Positions 11,808 to 23,468 are shown, counted from the first letter of the stretch. The stretch is 64,000 nucleotides of DNA from Actinostola sp. cb2023 (GCA_033675265.1 JAUJYZ010000322.1:20224-84223), one strand, 5' to 3'. Numbers and translations are program-made. Notes: generated by a model not told the origin, from the sequence alone.

Positions 11808-14800
11808 CCCAAGTACGCTAGGCGTTGGGTGTTCGTATCGCGAGCTCTTCAGGTCACCGTACGTGTTCCAACCAAAGGCGTTCAGTCTATTTCCGTTGTA
11901 CATGATGAAGACGGGGTAGAAGTCCTGGCAGTCCATGCCATTGGAGATGTCGTACCAGTAGTGCTGACCTGCAGCCAGGAATGCGGAACTTATACCATGA
12001 TGATGATGGCATATGCCAAATTGATGGTGATGATATGATTGTTGTTGTGGTGATGATGATGATGATTGTGGATTGTTGTTGTGGTGATGATGATGATGAT
12101 GATTGTGGTGATGATATGATAGTTGTTGTGGTATTGATGATGATGATGATTGTGATGATGATGATTGTGGTGATGATATGATGGTTGTTGTGGTGACGAT
12201 GATGATGATTGTGGTGATGATATGATGGTTGTTGTGGTATTGATGATGATGATGATTTTGATGATGATGATTGTGGTGATGATATGATTGTTGTTGTGGT
12301 GATGATGATGATTGTGGATTGTTGTTGTGGTGATGATGATGATGATTGTGGATTGTTGTTGTGGTGATGATATGATGGTTGTTGTGGTGATGATATGATG
12401 GTTGTTGTGGTGATGATATGATGGTTGTTGTGGTGATGATATGATGGTTGTTGTGGTGATGATGATGATGATTGTGGTGATGATATGATGGTTGTTGTGG
12501 TGATGATGATGATGATTGTGGTGATGATATGATGGTTGTTGTGGTATTGATGATGATGATGATTGTGATCATGATGATTGTGGTGATGATATGATGGTTG
12601 TTGTGGTGATGATGATGATGATTGTGGTGATGATATGATGGTTGTTGTGGTATTGATGATGATTTTGATGATGATGATTGTGGTGATGATATGATTGTTG
12701 TTGTGGTGATGATGATTGTGGATTGTTGTTGTGGTGATGATGATGATGATTGTGGATTGTTGTTGTGGTGATGATATGATGGTTGTTGTGGTGATGATAT
12801 GATGGTTGTTGTGGTGATGATATGATGGTTGTTGTGGTGATGATATGATGGTTGTTGTGGTGATGATATGATGGTTGTTGTGGTGATGATATGATGGTTG
12901 TTGTGGTGATGATATGATGGTTGTTGTGGTGATGATATGATGGTTGTTTGTGGTGATGATATGATGGTTGTTGTGGTGATGATATGATGGTTGTTGTGGT
13001 GATGATATGATGGTTGTTGTGGTGATGATATGATGGTTGTTGTGGTGATGATATGATGGTTGTTGTGGTGATGATATGATGGTTGTTGTGGTGATGATAT
13101 GATGGTTGTTGTGTGGTGATGATATGATGGTTGTTGTGGTGATGATATGATGGTTGTTGTGGTGATGATATGATGGTTGTTGTGGTGATGATATGATGGT
13201 TGTTGTGGTGATGATATGATGGTTGTTGTGGTGATGATATGATGGTTGTTGTGGTGATGATATGATGGTTGTTGTGGTGATGATATGATGGTTGTTGTGG
13301 TGATGATATGATGGTTGTTGTGGTGATGATATGATGGTTGTTGTGGTGATGATATGATGGTTATTGTGGTGATGATATGATGGTTGTTGTGGTGATGATA
13401 TGATGGTTGTTGTGGTGATGATATGATGGTTGTTGTGGTGATGATATGATGGTTGTTGTGGTGATGATATGATGGTTGTTGTGGTGATGATGATATGATT
13501 GTTGTGGTGATGATGATTGATTGTTTTTGTGATGATGCTGATGACAATGATGATGATTGTTACATACTATATACATACCCATCAAAGGAAAGCATCTTCC
13601 AGACACCCACTTAGTGCCAGCAAGGTCTTCTTCTTTAAACGGAATATTGATGGTCTTACTCGTGGCGCCATCCAAAATAAGTAACCTGTCTCCATAAGCA
13701 GATCGCTGCACAGTACTACTACATATGGTACTTGGGTCCGTAAAATAGGCGGTAATGACATACATGTCCCCTTCCAGGACCCACGGACCTTGTTTGGTTC
13801 CAAGCACTGATTTTGGTATCTAAAATAATGTTGTGTTCAACAAAGAAACAGGTGACATAATATATATATTAAAGAAAAAGAGTGGGAGGAAACTGAAAGG
13901 AAGGAAGGAAGGAAGGAAGGAAGGAAGGAAGGAAGGAAGGAAGGAAGGAAGGAAGGAAGGAAGGAAGGAAGGAAGGAAGGAAGGAAGGAAGGAAGGAAGG
14001 AAGGAAGGAAGGAAGAAGGAAGGAAGGAAGGAAGGAAGGAAGGAAGGAAGGAAGGAAGGAAGGAAGGAAGGAAGGAAGGAAGGAAGGAAGGAAGGAAGGA
14101 AGGAAGGAAGGAAGGAAGGAAGGAAGGAAGGAAGGAAGGAAGGAAGGAAGGAAGGAAGGAAGGAAGGAAGGAAGGAAGGAAGGAAGGAAGGAAGGAAGGA
14201 AGGAAGGAAGGAAGGAAGGAAGGAAGGAAGGAAGGAAGGAAGGAAGGAAGGAAGGAAGCAAGAGACGAACTTACCCCCATCTGCATTCCAGCTAATTGTC
14301 CATTTGCACCAAACAACAACATGACAGCGGTGTCTCCATTCAGAACGTAACGATTTCCGGCGAAGTAGTTGCTAGCTAATTAAAAATGATAACATTGACT
14401 GCACTACAACTGATGGACTGATGAGCGCAAAGGAGTATCAGTAACAAGTTTCTGCGAAGTAGTAGCTAGCTAAGAAAAAATGATAACATTGACTGCACTA
14501 CAACTGATGGACTGATGAGCGCAAAGGAGTATCAGAGAAGTGACTGGGAACTATAGCTAGGAAGAAAGGAAGGAAGGAAGGAAGGAAGGAAGGAAGGAAG
14601 GAAGGAAGGAAGGAAGGAAGGAAGGAAGGAAGGAAGGAAGGAAGGAAGGAAGGAAGGAAGGAAGGAAGGAAGGAAGGAAGGAAGGAAGGAAGGAAGGAAG
14701 GAAGAGATTTTGAGATTTTGGATTGAACAGGCTCACGATACGGAATAAATACGCGAGCTCCTGCAACAAAGATTTCGTTACTGAACGCTTGCGTTGCTGT

Positions 14801-15843
14801 TACGTTTACGTTGCTGTTACATTTACGTTTCTGTTACGTTTCTGTTACATTTACGTTGTTGTTACGTTTACGTTGCTGTTACATTTACGTTGCTGTTACA
14901 TTTACGTTGCTGTTACGTTTACGTTGCTGTTACGTTTACGTAAATTTACGTTTACGCAAAATTACGTTGCGTCCGTTACGCGAAGATTTCCGTAGACGGT
15001 ACGGCAATGTAAAACGTAATGTCATTCTGATAATTACCATCGCATGCTTTTGCCAGCTTCCAACCATGTTTCACGGCATGGTTCTTGTCAGTGGGCAGTT
15101 TACTGAACGACTTGAAAGTCACTAAGATACGATAAGCAGAATAAAGTATTAGGAATCATTGAGATCTGATTTGATTGGATGAGATGCATCTGCACGCTTT
15201 TTGATTGGTTCAGAAAGGAAGCCATTTGAGAGTCAAGGTACCGGGTTTCCCACTCGACTGAAAAAACGCGAGCGCTCTCCAAACCTTGGAAATTCGCTGG
15301 GAATTCTTTGGAAATGTTCAAAACTGTTCCAACAAATTTCCAAAGAATTTCCAAGGTTTGAAAAATAATTATTGACAAATATTAACAATATCGGCATTTA
15401 ATAAAAGTCATAAAAGATGCTTGGAACTTACCATACAATTTGCTCCACTCTGGTTCTACAAATAGAAAATATACATATCAAGTTAGAATTTTGTAAACTA
15501 TAACTAATCAACTTTCCTCGCCGGCCGTGCAAAAGCTACCACTGAACAAGCAAAAGCTTATGAAAAGTGGATTCGTTTTCGCCATCCTTACAAAAACTGA
15601 CCTCGAAACTCGTCAGTTTAGATCGCGTTTTAGATCGAAAACTTGATTTTCTTTTGGGACAAAATCTCTAGAGCGTGCAGAACAGAACTTGTCTTTGGCG
15701 AGGAAAACTTCGTTTTTGCATTAACCGTACTAGCAAACTACAACAATAGCAACAAATGACAATAATTGATTCTTACTCTTGGGTTTAGAAAACCAAGCAT
15801 TTGCAACAGCAAAGAACAAGAAGATTACGATCAGACTCTTCAT
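11808..15843 (-). CDS. Small secreted protein of unknown family, paralog B (3' end unresolved)
   Basis: Exons on the minus strand: 15777-15843, 15432-15455, 15038-15121, 14275-14375, 13579-13819, 11808-11968; all junctions are GT-AG and phases agree, giving 226 residues to the last donor. Residues 1-16 form a signal peptide (MKSLIVIFLFFAVANA), and the mature part begins WFSKP. Conserved blocks shared with paralog [65 protein letters not shown] and [14 protein letters not shown]. Four cysteines lie in the mature region. After PSVLG a GTATGT donor aligns with the GTAAGA donor of copy A, so another exon is expected downstream but was not found; reading on instead runs through a fold-back repeat to a stop at 11706. 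Function unknown; no named domain recognised. Confidence 0.75.
12000..13545. repeat. 23-bp GAT-based minisatellite in intron 5 of paralog B
   Basis: Unit gatgatatgatggttgttgtggt (23 bases), near-identical from about 12360 to 13480, with more variable GAT/GTT words at 12000-12360. Because 23 is not a multiple of three and the unit has no minus-strand stop in any frame, it produces a 613-residue open frame (11706-13547) of His/Ser/Thr/Ile repeats that is not a protein gene. Confidence 0.95.
13899..14258. repeat. GGAA tetranucleotide array in intron 4 of paralog B
   Basis: About 360 bases of nearly uninterrupted ggaa with one register slip near 14013. It ends 16 bases before exon 4. In the transcript it reads TTCC. 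Open frames on both strands are artefacts. Confidence 0.98.
14361..14537. repeat. Tandem duplication of the exon 4 acceptor border of paralog B
   Basis: The segment from gcgaagtagttgctagctaa through aaaggagtatcag (14361-14443) is repeated at 14455-14537. The first copy contains the first 15 bases of exon 4 plus its acceptor; the second copy carries the same acceptor context (gctagctaag in plus sense) without the rest of the exon. Confidence 0.85.
14562..14703. repeat. Second GGAA array, intron 3 of paralog B
   Basis: Pure ggaa array of about 140 bases, separated from the first by exon 4 and its duplicated border. Confidence 0.97.
14790..14960. repeat. GTTGCTGTTACGTTTAC minisatellite, intron 3 of paralog B
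   Basis: About nine imperfect copies of an 18-base unit gttgctgttacgtttac with a/g changes, ending about 80 bases before exon 3. Confidence 0.9.
15278..15362. repeat. Imperfect inverted repeat
   Basis: Arms ccaaaccttggaaattcgc and tttccaaggttt flank gggaattctttggaaat and its complement. It sits in intron 2 of paralog B and could form a hairpin of about 40 base pairs. Confidence 0.7.
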
Positions 15844-15959
15844 CTTTCCAGCGTACTTTCTCTTACAAATGAAAATATTACTCATGTGGCTGTTGCTTTA
15901 ACGATTTGGCGTGAAGCGGCTGGTACAACACTCCAACGCCTGTGTACACTCCAGTGTGA

Positions 15960-16360
15960 ATAGCTTTTGTTTCGTCACATTTGTGTAAATTCTTGTTGGT
16001 GGGGAAGAAAGGAGGAGAAAAACGAACTATTGTGACGATACTGAATGTAACACCTTGATTTACATAAGAAAAACTTATAGTTTAAACACGTACAATTTTA
16101 CTTGTTCAACGCTCCATCTAAGAAAACAATAATGTCATTTCAAACATTGGAGTTATGATACATTTGGTAATAATGGTACAGCCTTATTTGAGTAAATACG
16201 TTAGTTTGGATGTTTTCAGTGCCTTCGCACGTACCATTTGTAGTGTATGACTGGAAAACGAAAAAATAATATTTGGAACATGGATCGCGGAATTAAAAAT
16301 CCACGGAAAGACTAATTTCCATCAGCTAAATTTAAGCTGCTTATCATATTCATTACTAAT
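15960..16360. other. Upstream region of paralog B, no gene seen
   Basis: AT-rich DNA without recognisable exons. No convincing TATA box was seen within 100 bases upstream of the paralog B start codon. Confidence 0.35.
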
Positions 16361-16788
16361 TACTCGGGCTATTAAAATGCAAACGGTGTCGTCGTGTCAC
16401 AAATCTAGGCCCTCACGGTCGTGCAAAGTGAAACCTGGTAGCGATGATGACAATGAAGAAAACTGAGATGACCCTTTCACCAAAAACTGAGTTCGTACAT
16501 TGTCTTATGTTTTTCATCGTATTGTGATGACTCGGGAAACGTTTCAGAGGCAAAATATGGAGTTTCGAAATATACGCCTCCCTCTAATAAACGCCCCCTC
16601 TAATAAACGCCCCCTCTAATAAACGCCCCCTCTAAAACTTCAAATTTTAAATAAACGCCGGGGAAATACAGAGAACAAAAGACACCGCAAACGTCTCTTA
16701 CAAGGATTTCTTTCAAAAAAATTGCCGTAAATGACTGAAAAAGTCACATTTCTAGCTGATGTGCACAAGTCTACAAATATCTCTATTT

Positions 16789-16870
16789 GGTGGTGTTTTT
16801 AGGTGATTTTAATCCCATCTCTAAAGACGTCTTTAGAGATGGGATTAAAATCACCAAAAAACACCACCAA
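16789..16870. repeat. Near-perfect 80-bp palindrome
   Basis: Sequence reads the same on both strands around the centre aaagac/gtcttt, including ttttaatcccatctctaaag and its complement, flanked by tggtggtgttttt and aaaaacaccacca. There is essentially no loop. Confidence 0.9.
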
Positions 16871-17137
16871 ACCAGCAGGAAACATTCGAATATACAATAA
16901 AACACGAATACACAGGTAAACAAAGCCGGACAAATATTGCCATTTATTTCGAAAATTTCACATACATTCTCTGTCAACAAGAGCTTGGGCTACCTGTGCT
17001 TATATCATTTGACTGATTTATATAAAAAATGGCATGTATTCCGGCACTCTTTCTCCAGTGAATTTGACTCCATTTTACAGCAATTACAAATTCAGCAGCA
17101 ACTTGATTCGAACTTATGGTTATACATGTACTTTTTG

Positions 17138-17174
17138 CGTTGACATGTACTTTAAGTACATGTCAACGCAAATC
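17138..17174. repeat. 37-bp palindrome
   Basis: TTGCGTTGACATGTACTT and its complement meet around a single central base. It lies just inside the right end of the element at 16361-17254. Confidence 0.85.
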
Positions 17175-17536
17175 GCTCGGTCACGCCAACATTAAATTTG
17201 GTCAGGGCGTAAGTTCAGCCCGAGTGAACGCACACAGTGCGTGTGCGTCTTGTTCATGAGGAAAACACAATAGAAATCATAGCCGCGTGGAAGAGCTTGT
17301 ATTTCAGATACAAAATCGTCTTGATTTGCATAGACTAAATCTTTGATTTTCTCTGCCAAACTTACTGGTAAAAATTATAGAACAAGATTTTATACATCTG
17401 TGGATATGATAAGTCCGATACAATATCATTCATACAACACGGCCTCTCATATTGTATCTATTACAGAGTACATACATACATACATGTACATACATAGTTT
17501 ATTTGTAGGAATAGAGGAATAGAGGAATAGAGATGG

Positions 17537-18165
17537 AAGCAAGGGTGGCCGAGTGGTGAGAGCCTCGGTCTGTCACCTCTGTGTTCCGGGTTCGATACCC
17601 GGACCTGGGATCACATGTGATTTGTCTCCCTTGCTTCGAGGGTTTTTCTCCGGGCACTCCGGTTTTCCTCCCTCAATAAAAAACGAACTAGTGAGCTGGA
17701 AGTTGTATGTATAGAATATTAGAATGTAGTGGTAGTGTGTGTGAGAGTACAGTGTCCCCCAATGAGCTTGTGTCACCTGTCACGTGACTTTTTAAATTTT
17801 CACTGAAGACAAACGAAAATACCATAAGTGGAAAGAGCATGCTATAGTTAGTAAAAGTGGAAAGTTTGAAGGGAAGTAAGTAAATAGGGCAAGAGTTACA
17901 GGCATTCAAACTTTGCCTTTTTTGTATGGAAATGTTAATGTTGGCCAAGCGAAAAACCCATACAAATCCTTGTCAAAGCGGGAAACTTTGAAAGCCTTTA
18001 ACTTTTGTCTTATTTGCTTGATTCCTTTGAAATTTTCAACTTTTACTAATTTTAGTATGCTCTTTCAAGTTATGATATTTTCGTTTGCCTTCGGTGAAAA
18101 TTTAAAAAGGCACGTGACAGGGGACACAAGCCCATTAGTGCGCAAGCGCTAGAACAAATCAGAGT
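17537..18165 (+). mobile_element. tRNA-derived SINE interrupted by a fold-back element
   Basis: A tRNA-like head carries A-box-like TGGCCGAGTGGTGAGAGCC (about 17546) and B-box GGTTCGATACC (about 17590). It is followed by the central phrase ttttctccgggcactccgg and a body ending in attagtgcgcaagcgctaga (about 18136). The copy at 50978-51145 shows the uninterrupted body, so the fold-back at about 17753-18135 was inserted into this SINE later. Exact SINE superfamily not assigned. Confidence 0.75.
17753..18135. repeat. Fold-back element inserted in a SINE
   Basis: Ends are gcttgtgtcacctgtcacgtg on the left and cacgtgacaggggacacaagc on the right. Inner arms are degenerate reverse complements, including gtaaaagtggaaagttt against aattttcaacttttac. 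The junctions with the SINE can be read by comparison with 51090-51110. Confidence 0.8.
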
Positions 18166-18204
18166 TCTAAATATTTCATTTGACATGAGAGTTTTTTTTT
18201 AGTT

Positions 18205-20295
18205 TCAGTGGAAGAATTCTTGGAGGATTCCTGGTACATCTTCAACTTTATAATCCTTGACAATGAAATTAGCTTTCTTGACTCCACGAATCATGGCAGA
18301 CAGACCTAAAGATAACAACATAAGTAAATATATAGAAGTTAGAAACCTCATTACTGATAATAGGCCATATGTACTAACAAGTCACGTGACCCAACCCTCT
18401 CAAATCAAGCAACAGTGTCAAAATGAACTCCAGAAATGAAAAGAGCAGCTCGAAATTAGTAAAAGGGCGAAGTTTCAGCTCACAATGTCTGACACAGGAG
18501 AAATGACATTAAAAATAAAATTGGTTTGTATAGGAAAATGTACTGGTTTGCTAGCTCTTGCCATCCAATGCATTTTCGATACAAATTCTTGGACTGAAAA
18601 CACTCGATTTTATTTTTAATGTCATTTCTCCTGTGTCAGACATTATGCGCTGAAACTTCGCCCTTTTACTAATATCGAGCTGCTCTTTTCATTTCTGGAG
18701 TTCATTTTGACACTGCTATTCGATTTAAGGGGGATGGGGTCACGTGACATGTTAGTGCAATGGCCTATTTGAGCCCAAACAACTCTACCACAGGGAGCCC
18801 AAACATACTCTACCACAGGAAGCCCAAACATACTCTACCACAGGAAGCCCAAACATACTCTACCACAGGAAGCCCAAACATACTCTACCACAGGGAGCCC
18901 AAACATACTCTATCACAGGAAGCCCAAACATACTCTACCACAGGAAGCCCAAAAACCTGAGAAAAATAATTGGGCTGCTTGTGGTTTGTATGTGTTGTTT
19001 CATACTCACGTTTTCCAGGTTGCGGTCGATAAAGACACAGTATTTGCCTGTCCTTTTCTAGTGCTCTACCGATTTCATAGCCCACACCTAGAGAAGGTTG
19101 AGTGACTTCTGCAACGACAGCTGAAAGTAGAAAAAACATCCAACTAATGACATCATCATCACTAAGCATCATTGTCATCATCACTGGAATCATTGTCATC
19201 ACCATCATCGCTAGGCATCATTGTCGTCATCATCGCTAGGCATCATTGTCGTCATCATCACTAGGCATCATTGTCATCATCATCGCTAGGCATCATTGTC
19301 GTCATCATCATCACTAGGCATCATTGTCATCATCATCACTAGGCATCATTGTCATCATCATCACTAGGCATCATTGTCATCATCATCACTAGGCATCATT
19401 GTCATCATCATCACTAGATATCATTGTCATCATCATCATCACTAGGCATCATTGTCGTCATCATCATCACTAGGCATCATTGTCGTCATCATCATCACTA
19501 GGCATCATTGTCATCATCATCACTAGGCATCATTGTCATCATCATCACTAGGCATCATTGTCGTCATCATCATCACTAGGCATCATTGTCATCATCATCA
19601 CTAGGCATCATTGTCGTCATCATCATCACTATAGGCATCATTGTCATCATCATCACTAGATATCATTGTCATCATCACTGGAATCATTGTCATCACCATC
19701 ATCGCTAGGCATCATTGTCATCATCACCATCATCACCATTTAAACTTCTAGTATAGTTATGCTGCTTTAAGATAAAGACTAGGCATCATTGTCATTATCA
19801 TCACCATATCATCACCACAAGTACAAATACTATACTGACCATCACAAGACATCAGCCACTTCATGTCCCTGTCATGGATGTAATTATCATCTCCTGAAAA
19901 TGAACACAAAATCACATTCGTTTTTCAGCAACGATCACAATCGCTTACGGATCGCATATAGACAAATGGGTCCCTCACCCCACATGGGGACGGGAGCTTT
20001 GTAGATTCAACGTCAGTCAGTACAAATTCTAAATGATCTTTATAAATTTCTTCGAACATCAGGAAAATATGGATTATGAAAGTTCAGTAAAATGATTTTT
20101 TGATTCATTTTTCTACGAATCTAAGCTCGCTCACCGAGTTTCCTCCACCTGTGTGTCCACATCGCCTACATGTTCCGTCAACACTTCGCCATACGCCCTC
20201 AGCTGCTCAATAATGCCTTGATAGATGTTCACATCGTCTCTGCCGCCACGAATACTCCCACAGAAATAAATCCTTCGCAGAATCTTCGAGCTCAT
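18205..20295 (-). CDS. DNPH1: 2'-deoxynucleoside 5'-phosphate N-hydrolase 1 (DNPH1/Rcl)
   Basis: This enzyme cleaves the N-glycosidic bond of deoxynucleoside monophosphates and helps clean the nucleotide pool; family members work as dimers. Exons on the minus strand: 20135-20295, 19840-19893, 19010-19120, 18205-18305 (TGA). The start ATG at 20295 opens [20 protein letters not shown], with the conserved [10 protein letters not shown] loop at about residues 10-19. EVLTEHV follows, then [13 protein letters not shown] (exon 2), [20 protein letters not shown] with the catalytic Glu in GYE and the Asp just before AVV (exon 3), and LSAMIRG in exon 4, which completes the partner active site. Exons 2-4 join in phase. 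Exon 1 ends in phase 2 (CG before GTGAGC) but exon 2 needs phase 1, so a microexon is missed or one base is lost or gained. The gene is head-to-head with ZADH2. Confidence 0.88.
18360..18765. repeat. Fold-back element with long arms (family F1)
   Basis: Arms run from about 18360-18540 and 18590-18765, sharing gtcacgtgac, gaaatgaaaagagcagctcg and gacacaggagaaatgacatt. The same element lies complete at 31386-31806 and as a half copy at about 22940-23060. It sits in intron 3 of DNPH1. Confidence 0.9.
18770..18955. repeat. 25-bp minisatellite in DNPH1 intron 3
   Basis: About seven copies of actctaccacaggaagcccaaacat with ga/gg variation. Single related words (ctaccacagggagcccaagc) occur at about 22388 and in the fold-back at 36402. 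Confidence 0.95.
19140..19740. repeat. CATCATCACTAGGCATCATTGT minisatellite in DNPH1 intron 2
   Basis: About 23 copies of a 25-28-base unit atcattgtcatcatcatcactaggc with one-codon-like length changes (extra atc). Variants gtc/atc are interspersed. Confidence 0.95.
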
Positions 20296-20554
20296 CTCGT
20301 CTTCCTCTCAAAGTGTTTTCCCGCGGTAAGAAATCAACAGGCGTTCCTGGCATATCGTTAAAGGACTGGAGATACTTTATAACGTATGCACTTCATGTGA
20401 GGTGAACTTTCTGTATGATGGTAATAATTGGAATATGACATGGGTATTGTTCTTGTACATGAAGTATAGACCTTGGACCCAAATCGACCCAATTTTCTTT
20501 TATATGTTTATTTTACGTTCCTTTTATTTTCGGTTGAAGTAGAAGACACCTCTG
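20296..20554. promoter_or_regulatory. Shared divergent promoter region DNPH1/ZADH2
   Basis: The start codons of DNPH1 (minus, 20295) and ZADH2 (plus, 20555) are 259 bases apart with no room for separate long promoters, so a bidirectional promoter is inferred. No TATA box at a convincing distance was seen; an AT-rich stretch ttttatatgtttattttacg lies at about 20499. Confidence 0.5.
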
Positions 20555-20871
20555 ATGGCCGCTAGAAATCTCCCCAAGTCGTTCAGAAAGCTCGTTGTTT
20601 CAACGCTCAGTACAAACTTTCGCGAGGCCGTGCAGGCCGTAACTGTACCGATGCTTGTCCCAAAACAAGACCAACTTCTCGTTAAAACAGGGTATAATGA
20701 TCTAATTAACGTCTATGGGGTAGTCTATGAACTCATGTAAACAGCCTTCAGTGTTTAACGTCTAATACTTCTATCTTGTTTACATATTTTAGGTGACCAA
20801 CCCCTAATTTAAAAGTGCCATGGTTTCTTAATCAGTGGTTGATTGTATTAATAATAATAATAATAATAATA

Positions 20872-20915
<44 letters not shown>

Positions 20916-20946
20916 AATAATAATAATAATAATAATAATGATAATT

Positions 20947-21029
<83 letters not shown>

Positions 21030-21052
21030 TGATAATAATGATAATAATAATA

Positions 21053-21146
<94 letters not shown>

Positions 21147-21178
21147 TGATGATGATAATGATGATGATGATGATGATG

Positions 21179-21235
<57 letters not shown>

Positions 21236-21248
21236 GATGATGATGATG

Positions 21249-21280
<32 letters not shown>

Positions 21281-23436
21281 ACTACTAATAATAATAATAA
21301 TAACAATAATAATAATAATACCATGATAATGATTGATATCAATCATACCATAATAATGTATATTTATTATAATAATAATATCAGGGCCGGGGCAGCACAG
21401 AGGCAGGGGGGGGGGGGGGAGGAAGCAGTTGCCCCCCTAGCAAGGCGAAAAAGATGCCAAAAAGTACTGAGAACTGTACTATTTTTATTTATTTTTTGCT
21501 GTAATACGTACTGCCTGCCCCCCTTGAATTTTGGGTTATGTACGGCCCTGTTATATTGGTCAATATTGTTAATTAATATCTATTTATAACTTTATATTTC
21601 AGATATGCTGGCATTAATGCATCTGACATCAATTTCACTGCAGGGAGGTACACACCAGGACAGAAGCCGCCCTTTGATGCTGGTCTTGAGGTGAAAGTTA
21701 CATCATCATCATCATCATTATTATCATCATCATGATCAGTATGTACCATCATCAGTTCCATTGTCATCATCAATCATTATGGTCATCATCAGTACCATCA
21801 CCATCATCAATGGTTATCGTCATCATCACCATCATCAGTACCTTCCAAAGTCATTCATCATCATCATCAGTGTACCATCATCATCATCATAATAATAATC
21901 ACCATCATCAGTACCATTATCAGTGCCATATACAACGTCATCAATCGTTATCATCATAATTCATCATCATCATCAGTGTACCATCATCATCATCATCATC
22001 ATCACCATCATCAGTACCATTGTCAGTACCATGCAATGTCATCAACCATTATCATTATCTTTCATTATCATCATCATCATCATCATCCACCAACATCGAT
22101 CATCACCATCATAATCAATCATTATCATCACCATCATCAGTACCATGCATCATCACAGTCTTTGATCATACAAGTATCGTTACAGGGTATAGGAGAGGTT
22201 GTTGCGGTTGGTGATCAAAGTAAGACCAGATTTAAAGTTGGCCAAGCTGTGACTTATCTAAAGTACGGAGCATTTTCTGAATACATTGTAAGTGAGTCGG
22301 CACATGTATATGTAGTGTTTACACCATGAGTGGCTGTGTTGTATCAGAATAGGTGACTTGCACTAAGAGGGGTCATGTGACCCTTCTCATGTTTGATCTA
22401 CCACAGGGAGCCCAAGCAGTATACTTGTGGGTTATTTTAGAGTATTTTAAAAATGTCTCGAAATGTAAAAATATTGCTCATTAAACTGACATTCACCTTT
22501 ATTTACATTTATTTTGTGTTTACTTGACGTTCCGGAGTCATTTAGTCATATTTTTAGCCCTCTGATCCCTCCACCCCCAGGGGGGGTACTCAGGGCTATC
22601 AGTGACGGGGAGGTGCGAATGAGTCCAAACATTTTAACCCAAAAAAAGTCCATTACGCAAAAACAAGACCCCAAAAAAAGTCCAACGGCCCAAAATCGTA
22701 ACCCCAAAAAAGTCCAATTTTTCTCCGTATAAAATCGAGAACGGTAGGATATCATTTTTTTCAACCCCAAAAAAAGGCCTTGACAAAATCTTTATATCAA
22801 AAAAAGTCTACCAGAAAAATGAAACCCAAAAAAAGTCCCAAGCCGCGAATTTCAAACCCAAAAAAAGCCTTCGCACCTCCCCGTCACTGATACCCCTGAG
22901 TACCCCCCCTGGGCCCTCCACATGACCCTAACCCCCTTCTATCGAACAGCAATGTCACAATGAACAACAGAAATGAAAAGAGCAGCTCGAAATTAGTAAA
23001 CGGTCAAAGTTTCAGCTTATAATGTCTGACACAGGAGAAATGACATTAAAAATAAAATCGATCGTTTTCTAAGATTTTGTTTGGAAAATGCATTGGATGG
23101 CATGGCTCGTGTCTAGTTCTGATTCAATACAGATTGCTGTAAACTACTCTTTTTTTTTTTTTTTTTGTAAACTACTTATCCAATGAATAGTTTCAGAATT
23201 TTATATTTTATCAAAGTTTTGAAGATACAAGAAATTTCCCCTGAGAAAATATATTTCTGGTTCATTTACAGCTTTTGTCACAGAAAGAAGCCATTCCTGT
23301 ACCACAAGTTCATCCTGGCTACCTCTCGCTGCTCATCAGTGGAATGACAGCAGCAATGGCACTTGATAAGGTAGAGAATGGAAACATTTGATTCTGATGT
23401 TGTCTGATGTTGTATAATCAAAGCAATGAAAAAAAA

Positions 23437-23468
<32 letters not shown>

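Larger units (their letters stand above)
16361..17254 (+). mobile_element. Helentron/Helitron2-like non-autonomous element, copy 3
   Basis: The left end is ttACTCGGGC at 16360-16369. The right end is GCCCGAGT at 17218-17225 followed by a hairpin ACGCACAC/GTGTGCGT and CTTGTT. The terminal hairpin stem differs from copies 1 and 2 but is still fully paired, i.e. changes are compensatory. The interior is unlike copy 1 and includes a 21-base tandem (taataaacgccccctc, about 16575-16635) and two near-perfect palindromes. Confidence 0.5.

Noticed and set aside
11706..13547. 613-residue minus-strand frame rich in His/Ser/Thr/Ile
   Set aside because: It is the 23-base minisatellite read through all three frames; only its last part overlaps the real exon 6 of paralog B.
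17546..17612. Functional tRNA gene at the SINE head
   Set aside because: A and B boxes are present, but the sequence continues into a repeated SINE body found again at 50978.
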